A DNA stretch of 64,000 bases from Pezizomycotina sp. ARF18. Its lineage: Eukaryota; Ascomycota. The position numbers and the translations under genes are program-made. The notes below the pieces were generated by a model. That model worked only from the letters and a program-made list of their open reading frames with translations. It was not told the origin of the DNA and did no database searches. The stretch spans positions 62,001-126,000 of the forward strand of contig AZLU01000021.1 of assembly GCA_002224055.1 (NCBI GenBank), given 5' to 3'. Shown piece after piece: positions 23,677-35,056 of this stretch (positions are counted from its first letter, which is position 1; each line of letters opens with the position of its first letter).

Positions 23677-25110
23677 GTTCTTTTTGTCCATTCACATTTC
23701 ATGGCGTTCGAGAGTATTTTGTCGATTTTACTTCAATGCATGTTAGATAAACCTATAAATCATATAAACAAATTATACATCGAGAATTGACGATATCAAA
23801 CCTTGAGTAACAGAATGAGCTATCTTATCAACTTGAATATGCTAAGCGTTGTAGACTTCAATCAAACACTCAACATAGAAAATTCTAAATTCTTGCCGGG
23901 AGATCCAGCAGGCCCGTACGCAATCAACAGATCGAAGAAATGACAACCGGGAAGAAAAGCAAAAGGAAACAAGAAAGAATATCGCAAATATTGACATGAA
24001 ATGAAAGGATTCGTAAGCTTCTGCTCTCGTGCATTGCAGCACACCACTAAACTCAATTGGTGGTGTTGGCTGTGAAAAGGATTACGCGGTAACGGAAATT
24101 CTCGCTAGAATTTAGTAGTAGAAAACAACCACAACCATAGATATATCTTGTCGAAGGTTGTAAGGCCCTATCGGATTCTATGATTATACAAAATATATCT
24201 TCTACATTTATAGCGAGGAGGAAGTCGGCGACCGCTACTAGTATCTTTTTTTTCTTATTTGTATCTTTCCTTTATATTGCAAACGGATGTGGACTTCAAG
24301 TTGCAAAAGCTTCTTTTTCGACCAAGCACCGCCATTATTATATCTAAACCCGGCGGCCTATCTTGCGTCGCTAGTTTGTCCCCTTTTTGTAGCCTTTCCG
24401 TAGCCTCGCTCTAAGGCTCTGTAGTCTTCTGGGATTAAGTTTGTATACAATATGTTTTACCATTACGGTTCGGTAGGGCCATCGATTTATTGGGATGCAC
24501 CCGGCGTGAGTCTCGAAGGCTCACAGTTTGTATCAGGGCTCTGCAAACATAATCCGCACAAACACGCACGATCATATTGTTTATGCGGCTTAGCTACTTG
24601 AGAATTTAAAATGTGATACGAAAAGAAGTAGGAAACTCATCAGTGATATAGGCCTCCATAATGGAAGTGTTTTCTCAGCATTTCTTTTTATCCCTTGAGT
24701 GCATGTTATAGATAGTATTGAACGATCATTCGTTTGTTTTCTCGTAGCTTATAGTATTTCAAACAAATTAATGAAAAGAACATCTTATACCAGAATAACT
24801 AAGCTTGATATTTATACATACACATTCACACTGCACATTGTACTATTAATTGAGAGCCGGGAGAACCGTTGAATAAAAATGTAGAAGAATAGTAGATACT
24901 ACATATAATATAAAAACTGAGTACTGAAGTAGCTACGATCGATATACCATGCTGCTATATGCCATGTTCAAATGTTCAAATATTACAAAAATGATATAAC
25001 GAACATTTTGCCAACATGCGACAAAAACGCATCAAATATATACAAAAAGACTTCATACGGACAAAAACTCCAAAAAAAAAAAAAAAAATTTCGCAAACAC
25101 CCCGTTTCCC
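23677..25110. other. AT-rich gene-free stretch
   Basis: No supported gene. It separates the 3' ends of the convergent RTA1-type gene (plus) and the P/Q-rich gene (minus). There is a short CATGTTCAAATGTTCAAAT duplication near 24964 and a poly(A) tract at 25073-25088. Confidence 0.45.
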
Positions 25111-28075
25111 CTATCTTTCATCCCTCTCATCCCCAGGCAGCACGACCTCAACGCCATGCCTCCAGCAGGCAACTGCGCCTAAGCTCCCTCCACTTCCCCT
25201 GAGCATTCTCCTCTTATTAACATCCGCGTCCAACGCCGCTCTATCCCCTTTCCTGCAAGTTTCCCTCATCTTCCCGTATCTCCTTTACTACCTTCTCGCC
25301 TTTGAAATCATAAACTTTGCCAGTCCGCAATAATGTATTAAGCCTCCTCATCTGCCGCACAGGATCGATAAGTGTATCGAACACATTAATGAATGAAACC
25401 CGTCGCGGGAGAGTTCCGGTTCGGTCGTGTTGATGTTAGTTTGGAACGGGTAGGAGTAGAGCTCGTAGACGTGCGTCAAGGAGGCGTTGATGAATTTTCC
25501 GGGTTGCGGGAGGGAGGCACGCTGGGAGATGGAGCGAGGATCTTGTCTATAAGTGGCGACAATGATTAGCGAAGGAAAGGCTACAAAAGAAGGAAAGGAA
25601 AGGAGAAGAATGTAGAGAGTTATAAAGTGCAGGAGTTTTATGACTTACAGTAATTCTCCTCGTCCCTGTACCCAGCATCTGCAAGCAAACGCCCAACCTC
25701 CGGCGTTAAACTGCCCTTATCCTTTGGCGCTACGTTACCGTCCAAATACGTGAATATCGCATCCAGTACCTCGCGTACTCCGCCGTCGGACTATTCGAGT
25801 TCGTCAAAAGCTACCGCAGCTACCGCAGCTAGGACTCGCGTTACTCGGAGATAACGGGGATCTCAGACCCTGCGACTGCGAAAACTTCGCGGAGCCGGGT
25901 TCTGACCGACGAATATCGGTGTGCTATCGACAGTAATAGAATTCGCCGCTGCGGCGGCGGCATGGACGTCCACCTCGACGATAACTCGGCAGACGTCGGC
26001 GCCTTTCTGATTTCCTGCGTCGGTGTTGGTGCTGGAGGGAGGGGTTCGTCTGCGGACTTGGTTCTGGCCATCGGAGCAGCTCCGCGCTTATCGCTGTTCC
26101 GGCCTTACTTTTTAAAGCCGTGTTGCGGCGGGATACGGAGGGTTAACGGCCGGTCCGCTGAGCGGGTACGGCGGGTTAGGGTTTGGTTTCTTCGCGCCGA
26201 GTTTAGCGTTATGATTGAGACGGTTGGGCTAGCGGGATTGGGGAACTCGGCTTCGACGGCTTCTTCGCCGTTGGGTACGGTAGCGGCGAGGTGGACTTCG
26301 GTGGTGTTGGCGATGGTGTTCTGCTCTTTTCCTTCTCGAGTTTACCGATGCCTATGAGACTGTCCCGGCGCGCTGCGGAAGCTGCACTTTCTTTCTTGGA
26401 TTTCTCTGAAACGGTAACGCCGTCGGATATCTTGGTTTGGTCCGGAACGTACGTTGCGGGTTTATACGCGGGTTTGGCGGGTTGAGCCGGTTGCTGTGGC
26501 GGCGGTACGTACGCCGACCCATATTCTGCGGCGAGCTCGATTGCGGGTACTGCGGGTACTGCCCTTGCTGTTGTTGCAGAGGTTGTTGCTGCTGCTGGTA
26601 ATTATTGTACTGACTATATACCGAGTCCTGCTGCTCGGTACCGTTGTAGCGGTGCTATACATCGAATCCGTCCTGTTGGGTACCGTAGTAGCATTGCTCC
26701 ATACGGAATCTTGTCGGCTAGGGACGCTTGAAATGTTGCTGACGTTGCTATATACGGAGTCGTGCCGCTGCGGAGGTGCCCGTATCCGCCGGGATTTTGC
26801 TGCTGTTGCTGCTGATCACCCCCGTAACCGAATGATAGCCTCCGTGGTTCTGCGTACTTTGATCAGTTGGGAACGTTCCGTGGCTCGCAGGTGGTGACTG
26901 TAGCGGCGTCGGAGATGTACTATGTACGGGGAACGAATTTTGCGGCGTAAGCGGCGATACGTTAAAGGTGCTCTGGTGCGAAGGAGGTCCGCCGATTGGA
27001 GGTGCGGATGATGAATGTGGCTGCGCCGGAAAGGTGTTTTGCGTCTGCGGCGGCCCATATTGCTGGTTATGGTCTACTGGGAAAGTGCCCTGATTCTGCG
27101 GGAGACCGAACTGTTGCTGCTGTTGGGAGTGATCGGGCAGAGCTTGCGATACCGAGTTCATATTAAACGTATCGTGATGCGCCGGCGGGAGAAAGGTTGG
27201 GCGGGAGGGTGTTGCTGCTGTGAGTAATCGTATGTTGTATTTTGCTGAGGGAAGGATTGCTGGTGGTCTGGAGCATTGTAATTGTGAGTAGCCTGCGCAT
27301 TCGGATCGTGCGGAGGATATGCCGTCGAAGGATACTGGTTGTGATACTGATTATGCTGCTCCGTCGGCGGGGGAGGATATGGTGTTGCTGCTGCTGTTCC
27401 GGCGGCGAAGTGTACGGCGCAGGCGCGGCATTCTGCGAGTTGTAATCGTAGTGAGTCTGCTGAGTCTGGTTGAATTGCGTATCGTGCGCCGGCGGCGGAG
27501 CGTTGTACTGGTTTCCATACTGATTGTGTTGTTGATCCTGGGGAGTTCCCACTGATTATTGTCATGTGGTGCGGGCGTCGATTGGTAAGGCGGCGCCGAG
27601 CTATACGCTGGGGAGGAGGTGCGAAACCAGGTGTCGGCGGCGGCGCTCCGTACGAGTTATCCGGCGGTGGGGGATAGGATTGCTGAGGGGCAGGAGGGGC
27701 ACTCGCCGCGGGAAAGTCTGCGACGGCGGGACCGAGCTCGGGGAGGTGGGTAATGCCCGGATGGCGGCGCGGTGTTAGGGGAGCGTAACCAGACTGGCTG
27801 TGGTCTACGTGACCGTATTGCCCGGGCGGCGGGGAAAATGTCCCACTCGGCGGGGAGGGATATTATGAGCTGGAGCAGCACCGGGAGCGTATCCACTCGG
27901 CGCTAGAGGTTGCTGATATGTATTGGATTGTCCGTAATTATAACCGTCTGTCGCGGGACCGCTTTGTCCCGGGGGAACGTATAGCCCTGGCGCAGGGTAC
28001 CCTGCATTCGGGTTGTATGAGCCGGATCCTTCGAAGGTCCCGAGACAAGTGATTTCACGAGATGTCTGAGTGTCA
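25111..28075 (-). CDS. Pro/Gln/Tyr-rich disordered protein with a C-terminal EF-hand-like fungal domain
   Basis: I do not recognise a named family. The N-terminal two thirds (about 28075-26500) are low complexity and prion-like: Tyr/Pro/Gly segments (NAGYPAPGLYVPPGQSG, NYGQSNTYQQPLAPSGYAPG), then Gln/Asn/His-rich ones (QDQQHNQYGNQYNAPPPAH). A Phe motif of the form [NGS]-[TS]-F-[PN] recurs five times (27110-26860: GTFPVDH, NTFPAQP, STFNVSP, NSFPVHS, GTFPTDQ). DS[VM][YW]S repeats follow (26775-26604). The C-terminal part after about 25840 looks folded: ARVLDAIFTYLDGN, GSLTPEVGRLLADAGYRDEE, an intron with a GTAAGTC donor near 25650, then NASLTHVYELYSYPF, ELSRDGF, DTLIDPVRQMRRLNTLLR. The LTPEV...DGF...DPxRxxRxLN order resembles a fungus-specific domain I recall from other P/Q-rich proteins. 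The start is uncertain; many frame slips. Confidence 0.55.
26604..26775 (-). repeat. Tandem 42-51-nt repeats encoding DS[VM]YS motifs
   Basis: Four imperfect units carry the core (A)GACTCxGTxTATAG on the minus strand and encode DSVYSN, DSVWSN, DSMYST and DSVYSQ, each followed by Asn/Ser/Thr/Val/Pro residues. They lie inside the disordered region of the P/Q-rich gene. Confidence 0.55.
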
Positions 28076-30797
28076 TCTCCGCGAGGGTTTGTTTACATAT
28101 GAGAAAGTACTTGAAAACGTCTGATTCGTCAAGCTGATCGGGAGAGACTACGGTAACAGTCTTCGCTTCAAGAACGCGGGAAATAACTGAACGAACGTGA
28201 AGGAGCAGTTAACAACAAAAGAACCGTCGCTACCGAAAGAGAAAAGAACGAAAGCAAATAATACCCTATATAACCCCAGGATATCGATGAAAACGAGGCG
28301 ATGACAATAAGGATGATATTAGTAAGTGAGGAAAAGAATGGAATGGATGACTGACTATCGCCGTTGTCGCCTTGAATGAAAGGAAAAAAGGAGAAGGAGA
28401 AGAAGGAGATGAAGGCATTGCATTGGACGATGCAAGTGGGTAAAGCAATAATTACACCACTAGTAAGCCTGCCGCGATATACGGGTCCCTTGCACCGCAC
28501 GAAAATGGAAAGGATTCCACCACCACCAAGACTCATTGCCAATCCCCTCCCAAGGAAACTAAGTATTTAAAATAGTCCAAATCCATTCTAGCCTAGAACA
28601 AACAACCACCCCAGCCTTCACTTAGCAGATGACAATAGGTGGAACTTGGGGTGTCACAAGGGGGACAAGCTATCCACCAGCCCAGACAAGGCTTTTCCGT
28701 CGGTGCTCGGAGCATTGCATGAAATTATAATTATTCAGTTTAGTTAATATAACTGACATTTGTTCTAGCTGCAAGGTAGGCGCAGGAGTCCTTCCTGTAT
28801 TGCTAATTTTAAATCCCACATCCCACATTAACTTACTGCTTGCTCATCTACTTTCTGTTTCTGTTTCCGCTGAGGCTGAAAACTTATCGATCTTCCCAGC
28901 GCCAAATCCTTTCGGGGAGCTAAGGGTTTTCGTATGACTATTCCTAATAGAGGACGAATCGACGATTCCTTCCATTTCCAGTAAAATTTTGCGAGTAGAT
29001 ACTGCAGACCAGATGGATCAGATTAGATGAGATTCTTCTGAGCTTGATTAGATACGAGGACTTCGACGTCACCTCCGAGATCGCGATATCGCGATCTTTC
29101 GACGTTGATATTGCAAATTGAAGAGGGAACGACGTTTATGTTTCTCGTTAGAGCTCACGATTTTAGCAATCTTGATAACTACACATACAAAACGCCGGAC
29201 GGATATTCTTCAAGACTTAGCTATAAAGCTTATCCCTGTATATTTGCTATTGTACCTCATAGGAAACTTGGGAGACTTATAAGCTTCTCTCAGAGTGTGC
29301 TTTAGAAGCTTCTAAGCTGCTGTATATTTAGTCTAACTACGATTCCAATGCCCAAGTTACCTAGCTCAGGACGTGCTATCGGCCTCGAAAAAGATCTGGC
29401 TTCTCCCTATTACATGGCGTCCATTGGAACTCCTAAAAATCCAGTGTCGGGCACCTTATAAACTGGCGAATAAATGCAGTGCTAGTAAATACTAATGCCT
29501 TATATCACCCTTTTTTCTATTATACTGTGTAAAGCTTCCTTATAAAAGTACAGTAACACGTTTTACCTCTTTTTTCTTCCAACTATTTTAGAAAAGTACT
29601 CTATATCCAACTAAAGGCCAATAAAATCCTACGATATCATATCAATAATATACGTATTTAAGAGAGATATACATATAACAAGGTATCCTTCTATAATCTC
29701 GTATCCTACTGGGTAGGAATACAGTACAAAACTCAACGTGATGCTTTATTTATTTAACTTTTTTAAATAGTAACGCCCCTTTCATCGCCAGTTCCATACG
29801 TTGATACGGTGTCCCATCTGAACTTAAGGGTTTATAGGCGTATAATCCTCCTAGACTTTCAACAAATAACCAAACGAAAGAATGTGTTCTTGGTGTAATT
29901 TGTAACATACAGCACTGCTTCCGAAACCTTACTTTTTTTTTTTTGCTGGCTGGTTCGTTATTGTCATTTTCTTTCCTTTTTTCTGTTTATTTTTATCTTA
30001 TTTTATTTATTTATTTTGTGATGATAAATGTTCGTACGTATGCCGTGATATGTATGTAACACGACAGTTCGTATCGAAGGTTCAATGGAGATCGTGGCAT
30101 ACGAATTTACTGGTGTATAAAGCCAATCCAATGAAGGATAGCTAGTTACAACTCCTGATAAGATGAGTATCTTAGAACCTGTAGGTTATATGTAAGCGGT
30201 TATATGTAACCAGTTTCTTCAAGTGAGACTGCAGGGTAAAACCTCGTTGACATTACATCTCGAGGAGGGCAAACTCTAGTACAACTTTGTACAAATAGCT
30301 TCAATTCGTTGGCTTAAAGCGTAGTACAAATACATGGAATATATCTTTAAATTTCTCTCGCTGAATAATTTAAAGCAAAGGTCAAGATAAAGGGAACTAA
30401 CTTGCTTCCTATTTGACAGCCAATAGGAGCGTACGCTCTCACGACAATTATGGGAGCACTTCCACTAGTCTTTTAATATGGGGCTTTCTACGCACCGAGT
30501 TCTCTTAGGTTTTCAGTATAAATCAAAAGTCATAATATATAATTCCACTTGAATTACACAGATGTATAGCTTGGCTCTTGCACAGCTCGCTATAAATCCT
30601 ACATTCATATTATTTTTTTTCCCTCTTACGCTACTTGATTTATTCTGCTATAATTTTTCCAAACTTGCGGATATCCAACAATCCAGTCATTCTTTAAGAA
30701 AAGACAAACAAATCATTTACTTTTCCGAAAAAACACAACCTCTGCCATCTGCATGATATCAACAATAACTCGAACTTGAAGGTTTGATCACTGTATC
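28076..30797. other. Gene-free stretch between divergent genes
   Basis: This carries the promoter of the P/Q-rich gene (minus strand, right of 28075), AT-rich DNA, a T-rich tract at 29933-30020 and the perfect palindrome at 29078-29097. I see no gene. Confidence 0.45.
29078..29097. repeat. Perfect 20-bp palindrome
   Basis: AGATCGCGATATCGCGATCT equals its own reverse complement. It is flanked on both sides by a direct TTCGACGT repeat (29063 and 29098). It could be a dimeric protein-binding site or a cruciform. Confidence 0.6.
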
Positions 30798-31842
30798 ATG
30801 GGTGAGATACCTGGTCCCCGGTAAGCTAATCCTCCAACTGTTTCTAAGTTTTATATTTCGCACGACTGACCAACACCTGGCATATATACAGTTTCCCCGC
30901 ATCCAAGGCGGACCTCCGAAGAAAGGTACCGGCAAGTCGAAGTCTTCCAGTAAGAGCGATAGCAAGAAGAAAGATAGCAAGAGCAAGAACACTGGGAAGA
31001 GCGAGGCGTCAAAAAGCAGTAGCAAGAACACTGGAAAGAGCGAAGCGTCGAAGAGCAGTGGTAAAACTAGTGGGAAGAGCGAGGCATCAAAGAGTAGCAG
31101 CAAGAATACTAAGAAGAGCGAAGCGTCGAAGAGTAGCAGCAAGAACACCGGAAAGAGCGAGGCATCGAAAAGTAGCAGCAAGAACACCAAGAAGAGCGAG
31201 GCGTCGAAGAGCAGTAGTAAAAATACTGGGAAAAGCGAAGCGTCGAAGAGCAGTGGCAAGACCCAAATTGCTAAGAGCGAAGCATCCATGGGCGGTGGTA
31301 TGTATTCTTTTATATAAATTCCCATTTTTTTACGATGTTAATGTATGGTGGTATTCGTCACAGAGGAATCCCGCAACCGCGCTACCCAGGGTCCCTAGGG
31401 GCGACGGCGGTGGAGGTAGCAGCAGCAGACGCCACGCAGTCCGGACTACGAATCTCGTACTGATCGCGGCAGCAGGAGTGGCGGCATGGGCGGTATGGGC
31501 GGGCCTCCAGGATTCGGCGGCGGCGGTTTCGGTGGACCGCCTATGGAGGAGGAGGTTTCGGCGGTCCATGGGCGGCGGCTACGGCGGCTCGCTGATGGGA
31601 GGTGGCTACGGTAGGCGCGATGGAGGAGGATACGGAGGGCCAATGGGTGGTTTCGGAGGGCCGCCAATGGGAGGCGGTGGTTTTGGCGGGCCATCTATGG
31701 GAGGATTTGGCGGGCTGCCGATGGGAGGCGGAGGATTCGGTCGTCGTCCTCCAGGCGGCGGTTACGGCGGTCGCCTATGGGCGGCGGCTATGGTGGAGGG
31801 CCCTTCGGTGGCGGCGGTTACGGCAGATCTCCCTCCGGATGA
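30798..31842 (+). CDS. Lys/Ser 13-residue-repeat and Gly-rich protein
   Basis: Unrecognised. Exon 1 (30798-30820) encodes MGEIPGPR. A 71-nt intron (30821-30891, GTAAGC and ATACAG ends) leads to exon 2, which starts FPRIQGGPPKKGTGKSKSS and contains seven tandem copies of GKSEASKSSSKNT plus a partial one. A second intron lies at 31298-31363 (GTATGT and CACAG ends). Exon 3 has a short Arg/Asp/Ser stretch (DYESRTDRGSRSGG) and a long run of Gly-rich units (GGPPMGGGGFGG, MGGGYGG), ending GGYGRSPSG. No signal peptide or RRM is seen. A basic Lys/Ser tract next to an RGG-less Gly-rich tract suggests a nucleic-acid-binding or condensate-forming protein; this is inference. At least three one-base losses affect the reading. 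Confidence 0.6.
30994..31290 (+). repeat. 39-nt tandem repeat, seven copies plus a partial one
   Basis: Each unit encodes [GK]KSEASKSS[SG]K[NT][TS]. The lead residue runs G, G, G, K, G, K, G, which gives a partial higher-order 78-nt period in the later copies. Copies differ mostly at synonymous sites, so the protein repeat appears conserved. The antisense strand has an open Leu/Phe-rich frame that I regard as a shadow. Confidence 0.8.
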
Positions 31843-33546
31843 GCAGTGCGTTCGTCATCTCAAGCAAAAAAGAATAAAAAACCGTGCTTTTTCAGGGTTT
31901 GTTTACAATTGCTGCCCGATGAATAATTATATTTGAACGCCGTGTGAGTGGATGAGAATGAGTATATCTCTAGATTCATCACTACTAGCAGTTACTAAAT
32001 GTATTAATATCAAGAGATACTAAAGGATCATGATAGTAACTAATAGATAACAACAGACTTCTGTGCTAATATGTTGTTTTTGGGGAGTTCAGTTTGGTGG
32101 AGCAAGTTGAAGCTATCATTAGGGGGGTTGAGCCGGGGTTAAAATACCATCACCACTATTAACACGGGGGATGACTTTGGTAAAGCCCGCCGGTTAATAC
32201 GATACACAGGTAAAGTAGAGCAAAATGATATCGCTATATGAGATTAACGCTCGTGAGCCAGCTTCTCAGCTTCCCTCTTCAGGATTTGTTTCTGGAATAC
32301 TGTGGGGTTTGAATATACTGAGCATACAACCCAGCTTGCGTAGTTCAAACAAACTCTCGTCCGCACGTCTGGCCGGCGTACAATTTGGCAATGATGTACT
32401 CCTTCTGGCATACAGTTTCGCAAGTATAGAAATCGTCGTTCTGTGCGAAGCATATAGGACATGCAGCATGATGTATTCTTCTTACAGATGGCTGTATTTC
32501 TATATAACTTCTATTGAATTCGCGTTATTTTTGATGCTATCTCGCTTGACACGTTACGTTTGCAGAAATCGCGTATTGCGAAGCGGTGTCCTTTGGATTG
32601 GCGAATTGATACTCTTGTTTTGCCGCTTCACCGGCGCATAAATATGTATGGTTTATATGGGCATTAAATAAATCCAATAAATCAATCGATAATATGCTTC
32701 GTGTCTGTATAATCTTACCTCCTGCTGGTATGCTCTCCTCTATCGGAGTTTCACGACATCGTGCGTCCGGTAGGGCTGCAGAATTCGCACGAGCAAGATC
32801 ATCGCTTAAGCGCAGGTGGTTCTAGATACACATGGATGCCGAATTATTCGTTCATTGAGAATCCAGAGGGGAAACAGGCATCCGCTGAAGCGCCTCATTG
32901 TCTATGAGCTGCGTTTCGTCACACTATATCTGTAGGGATTTACCGCAGGGCGGATAATTTTGAGCTCCTGTAGGTCCGAGCTGAAAGCAAAGATCGCGGC
33001 CAACATTCCGCTGTGGGCAAGGGGACACTACATAAATTTATACCCGCTTTCCCTTCAAAGCAAGGGCCGAACATTAAAGGGAATGAGCGAACGTCCACCA
33101 TGACCTGCGGAATTTTTTGTTCCATCCTTGCGGATAACGCGGCTTACACCGTCCGTAATTATAAACAAAGTGTACAATAAGCGCATAATCAGCGTATAAT
33201 AACGCAGCAGCAGCCAACCAGTAAGCATCAGCAACGCAGCCTGCACCAAATAAAATAGTTTCTGGGATCACATATTTCGGTGCCGTTTTCTACTTGATTT
33301 TCATAAAATGGAAAGAACTGAAACACCGCAGCGAACGTGACGTAAATGCGTGTGTAGGAAGTCTTTTCCAGAAACAGGGCACAAACGTGCATTGCATTTC
33401 GTACATATTAACTCGACCACGCATACATAGTAACTAGAAGTCTTCGTTAATCCCATTGCTTGGTTCAAGTATCGTGCGAGATAATAATGAGCAGTGCCTT
33501 TGGTGCATATAACTCCAATGCCTAGCATTTGAGCACAGGAGAGTCA
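31843..33546. other. AT-rich stretch without a supported gene
   Basis: A 138-codon plus-strand frame (32225-32641) is hydrophobic in its second half but has no motif and overlaps an equally long minus-strand frame, so I leave it uncalled. No RNA gene or transposon motif seen. Confidence 0.4.
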
Positions 33547-33684
33547 CTACGGATCCCGAACTACCATATTCCTCTGGTCGGCAGTAGAGTTGGGGAGGCT
33601 CTTCCGGTCGGCGCTATAGGAATAGGAAACGCCGCGCGGCTGCCCCGATCCCTTCACGCCTATATTGCTATTCTCTGCCATCAT
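33547..33684 (-). CDS. Possible 45-residue small protein or first exon
   Basis: Unrecognised. A GC-rich island in AT-rich DNA encodes MMAENSNIGVKGSGQPRGVS, then YSYSADRKSLPNSTADQRN and VVRDP before a stop at 33547. The composition (Ser, Gly, Asn, Arg, no hydrophobic core) is protein-like and hydrophilic. ATG|GTAGTT near its end could also be a donor, which would make this the first exon of a longer gene, but I find no second exon. Confidence 0.35.
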   Translation of the reverse strand: MMAENSNIGVKGSGQPRGVSYSYSADRKSLPNSTADQRNMVVRDP

Positions 33685-35056
33685 TGAAAGATATCAACCC
33701 TCCCAAATAAAAAATAAAAAATTAAAGAAAAGAGGAAAAAGAAAAGAGGAAAAGAAAAAAGTAATTGTTGCCTTATAATACAAACAGATACATTCAAGTA
33801 TAATAATACAATAGTTGAAGAATGACACATTTTATTGCGTAGCTATAAGCTGCGAAGATATCGGAGGTTTTGAAATCCTATAATAAATGAAGTGTCCTAC
33901 TCCCGCTCAAACTCCCAGTATGATTATCACTAAGTCCCCAGGTCTCTTTCACCGCCCTACCAAGCGTATTGATATGCGAATTTGACAAACCTCAGCATCT
34001 GACACCGAGCTTTGTGGTGGAATTATAATTTATAGGTCCATCTCCGGGCTTTGTACTGACTTCGATCTATATATATATATATATATAAATTCCTTGAAAG
34101 GAAGTATGGCGGTGAATATTAAAGCTGAAATTTCAGCCTTCGCTATTGTCTCCTATGACTTTATTCGCTCGTAGAGATATACTTATATATAATATACTTT
34201 TCAACTAAAGACGTGACTCTGTTACATCCTAAAGGCCCCGATCAGGCACTTTTATCTTTGAAGATTCCGAAGGTCACAGCATTTGTTGAGATGTAACAAA
34301 GACCCTATAGGCCATGTTATTCTATAGGCATTGATGCTATCGGGGCTTGAAAATGTACACCTACAGAATATACAATGTTTCAATATATACGTCTATTCAT
34401 CATTGTCTTTGGGATCTCGTGTAAGAATAATGGAATTGTGTGCATATTGTAGCACCTTCGAGAATGAAATATTAAATCCCGGCGTAGATTCTGGTTACAT
34501 GCAGAATGAGAAATCGATGTCATAAACCAGAAAACGAAATGCAATTTTCAATCGTTCAATTGTTCATATACCGTCCCACGGACTCGTTCGAGACTGCTCC
34601 TGGCTCCATTTGGATACCAGACTAATCTTCCCTCCTTGAATTTGAACGTTCTATCTACTTGAATCTGGATACAGAGCAGGAGCTTGTCATTTCTCATGGC
34701 ATTCTTTACCATTCCATAAAAAATAGATTGTCGAACTTTCTTTGTTCCTGGTTATTTCTGGCATATTTAAGGTATACTCTTCTAGGCATCTCTACCTCCA
34801 TCCCTCTCTTTGTCCGCTAAATACCATTTCTCGCATTCATATCCAACAATAACAATTAGTCTTCCAAGTCGGAACCCGATTCTTTAAGTGAAGGATATAC
34901 TTGATATCGCGGGAAGAGCAAACTTTCAGCAAAAACAATTAATTCTAAAACGGCGACTCGGCGCGTTATCATCTAGGACAAATAATAAACCAACTCACCG
35001 TCATAGCTTGGAATTAAGTAAACTTCTGCTCACAAGCTTCTCATAGCAGGAAGTAA
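33685..35056. other. Intergenic region before the RBR gene
   Basis: AT-rich, with a (TA)n run at 34068-34087. The right end holds the probable promoter of the RBR gene. No gene seen. Confidence 0.45.

Noticed and set aside
30759-31325. Minus-strand Leu/Phe/Val-rich frame of 188 codons
   Set aside because: It is the antisense shadow of the Lys/Ser repeat; the plus strand has the start, splice sites and Gly-rich continuation.
32225-32641. 138-codon plus-strand hydrophobic frame
   Set aside because: Overlaps an equally long opposite frame, no motif; likely chance in AT-rich DNA.
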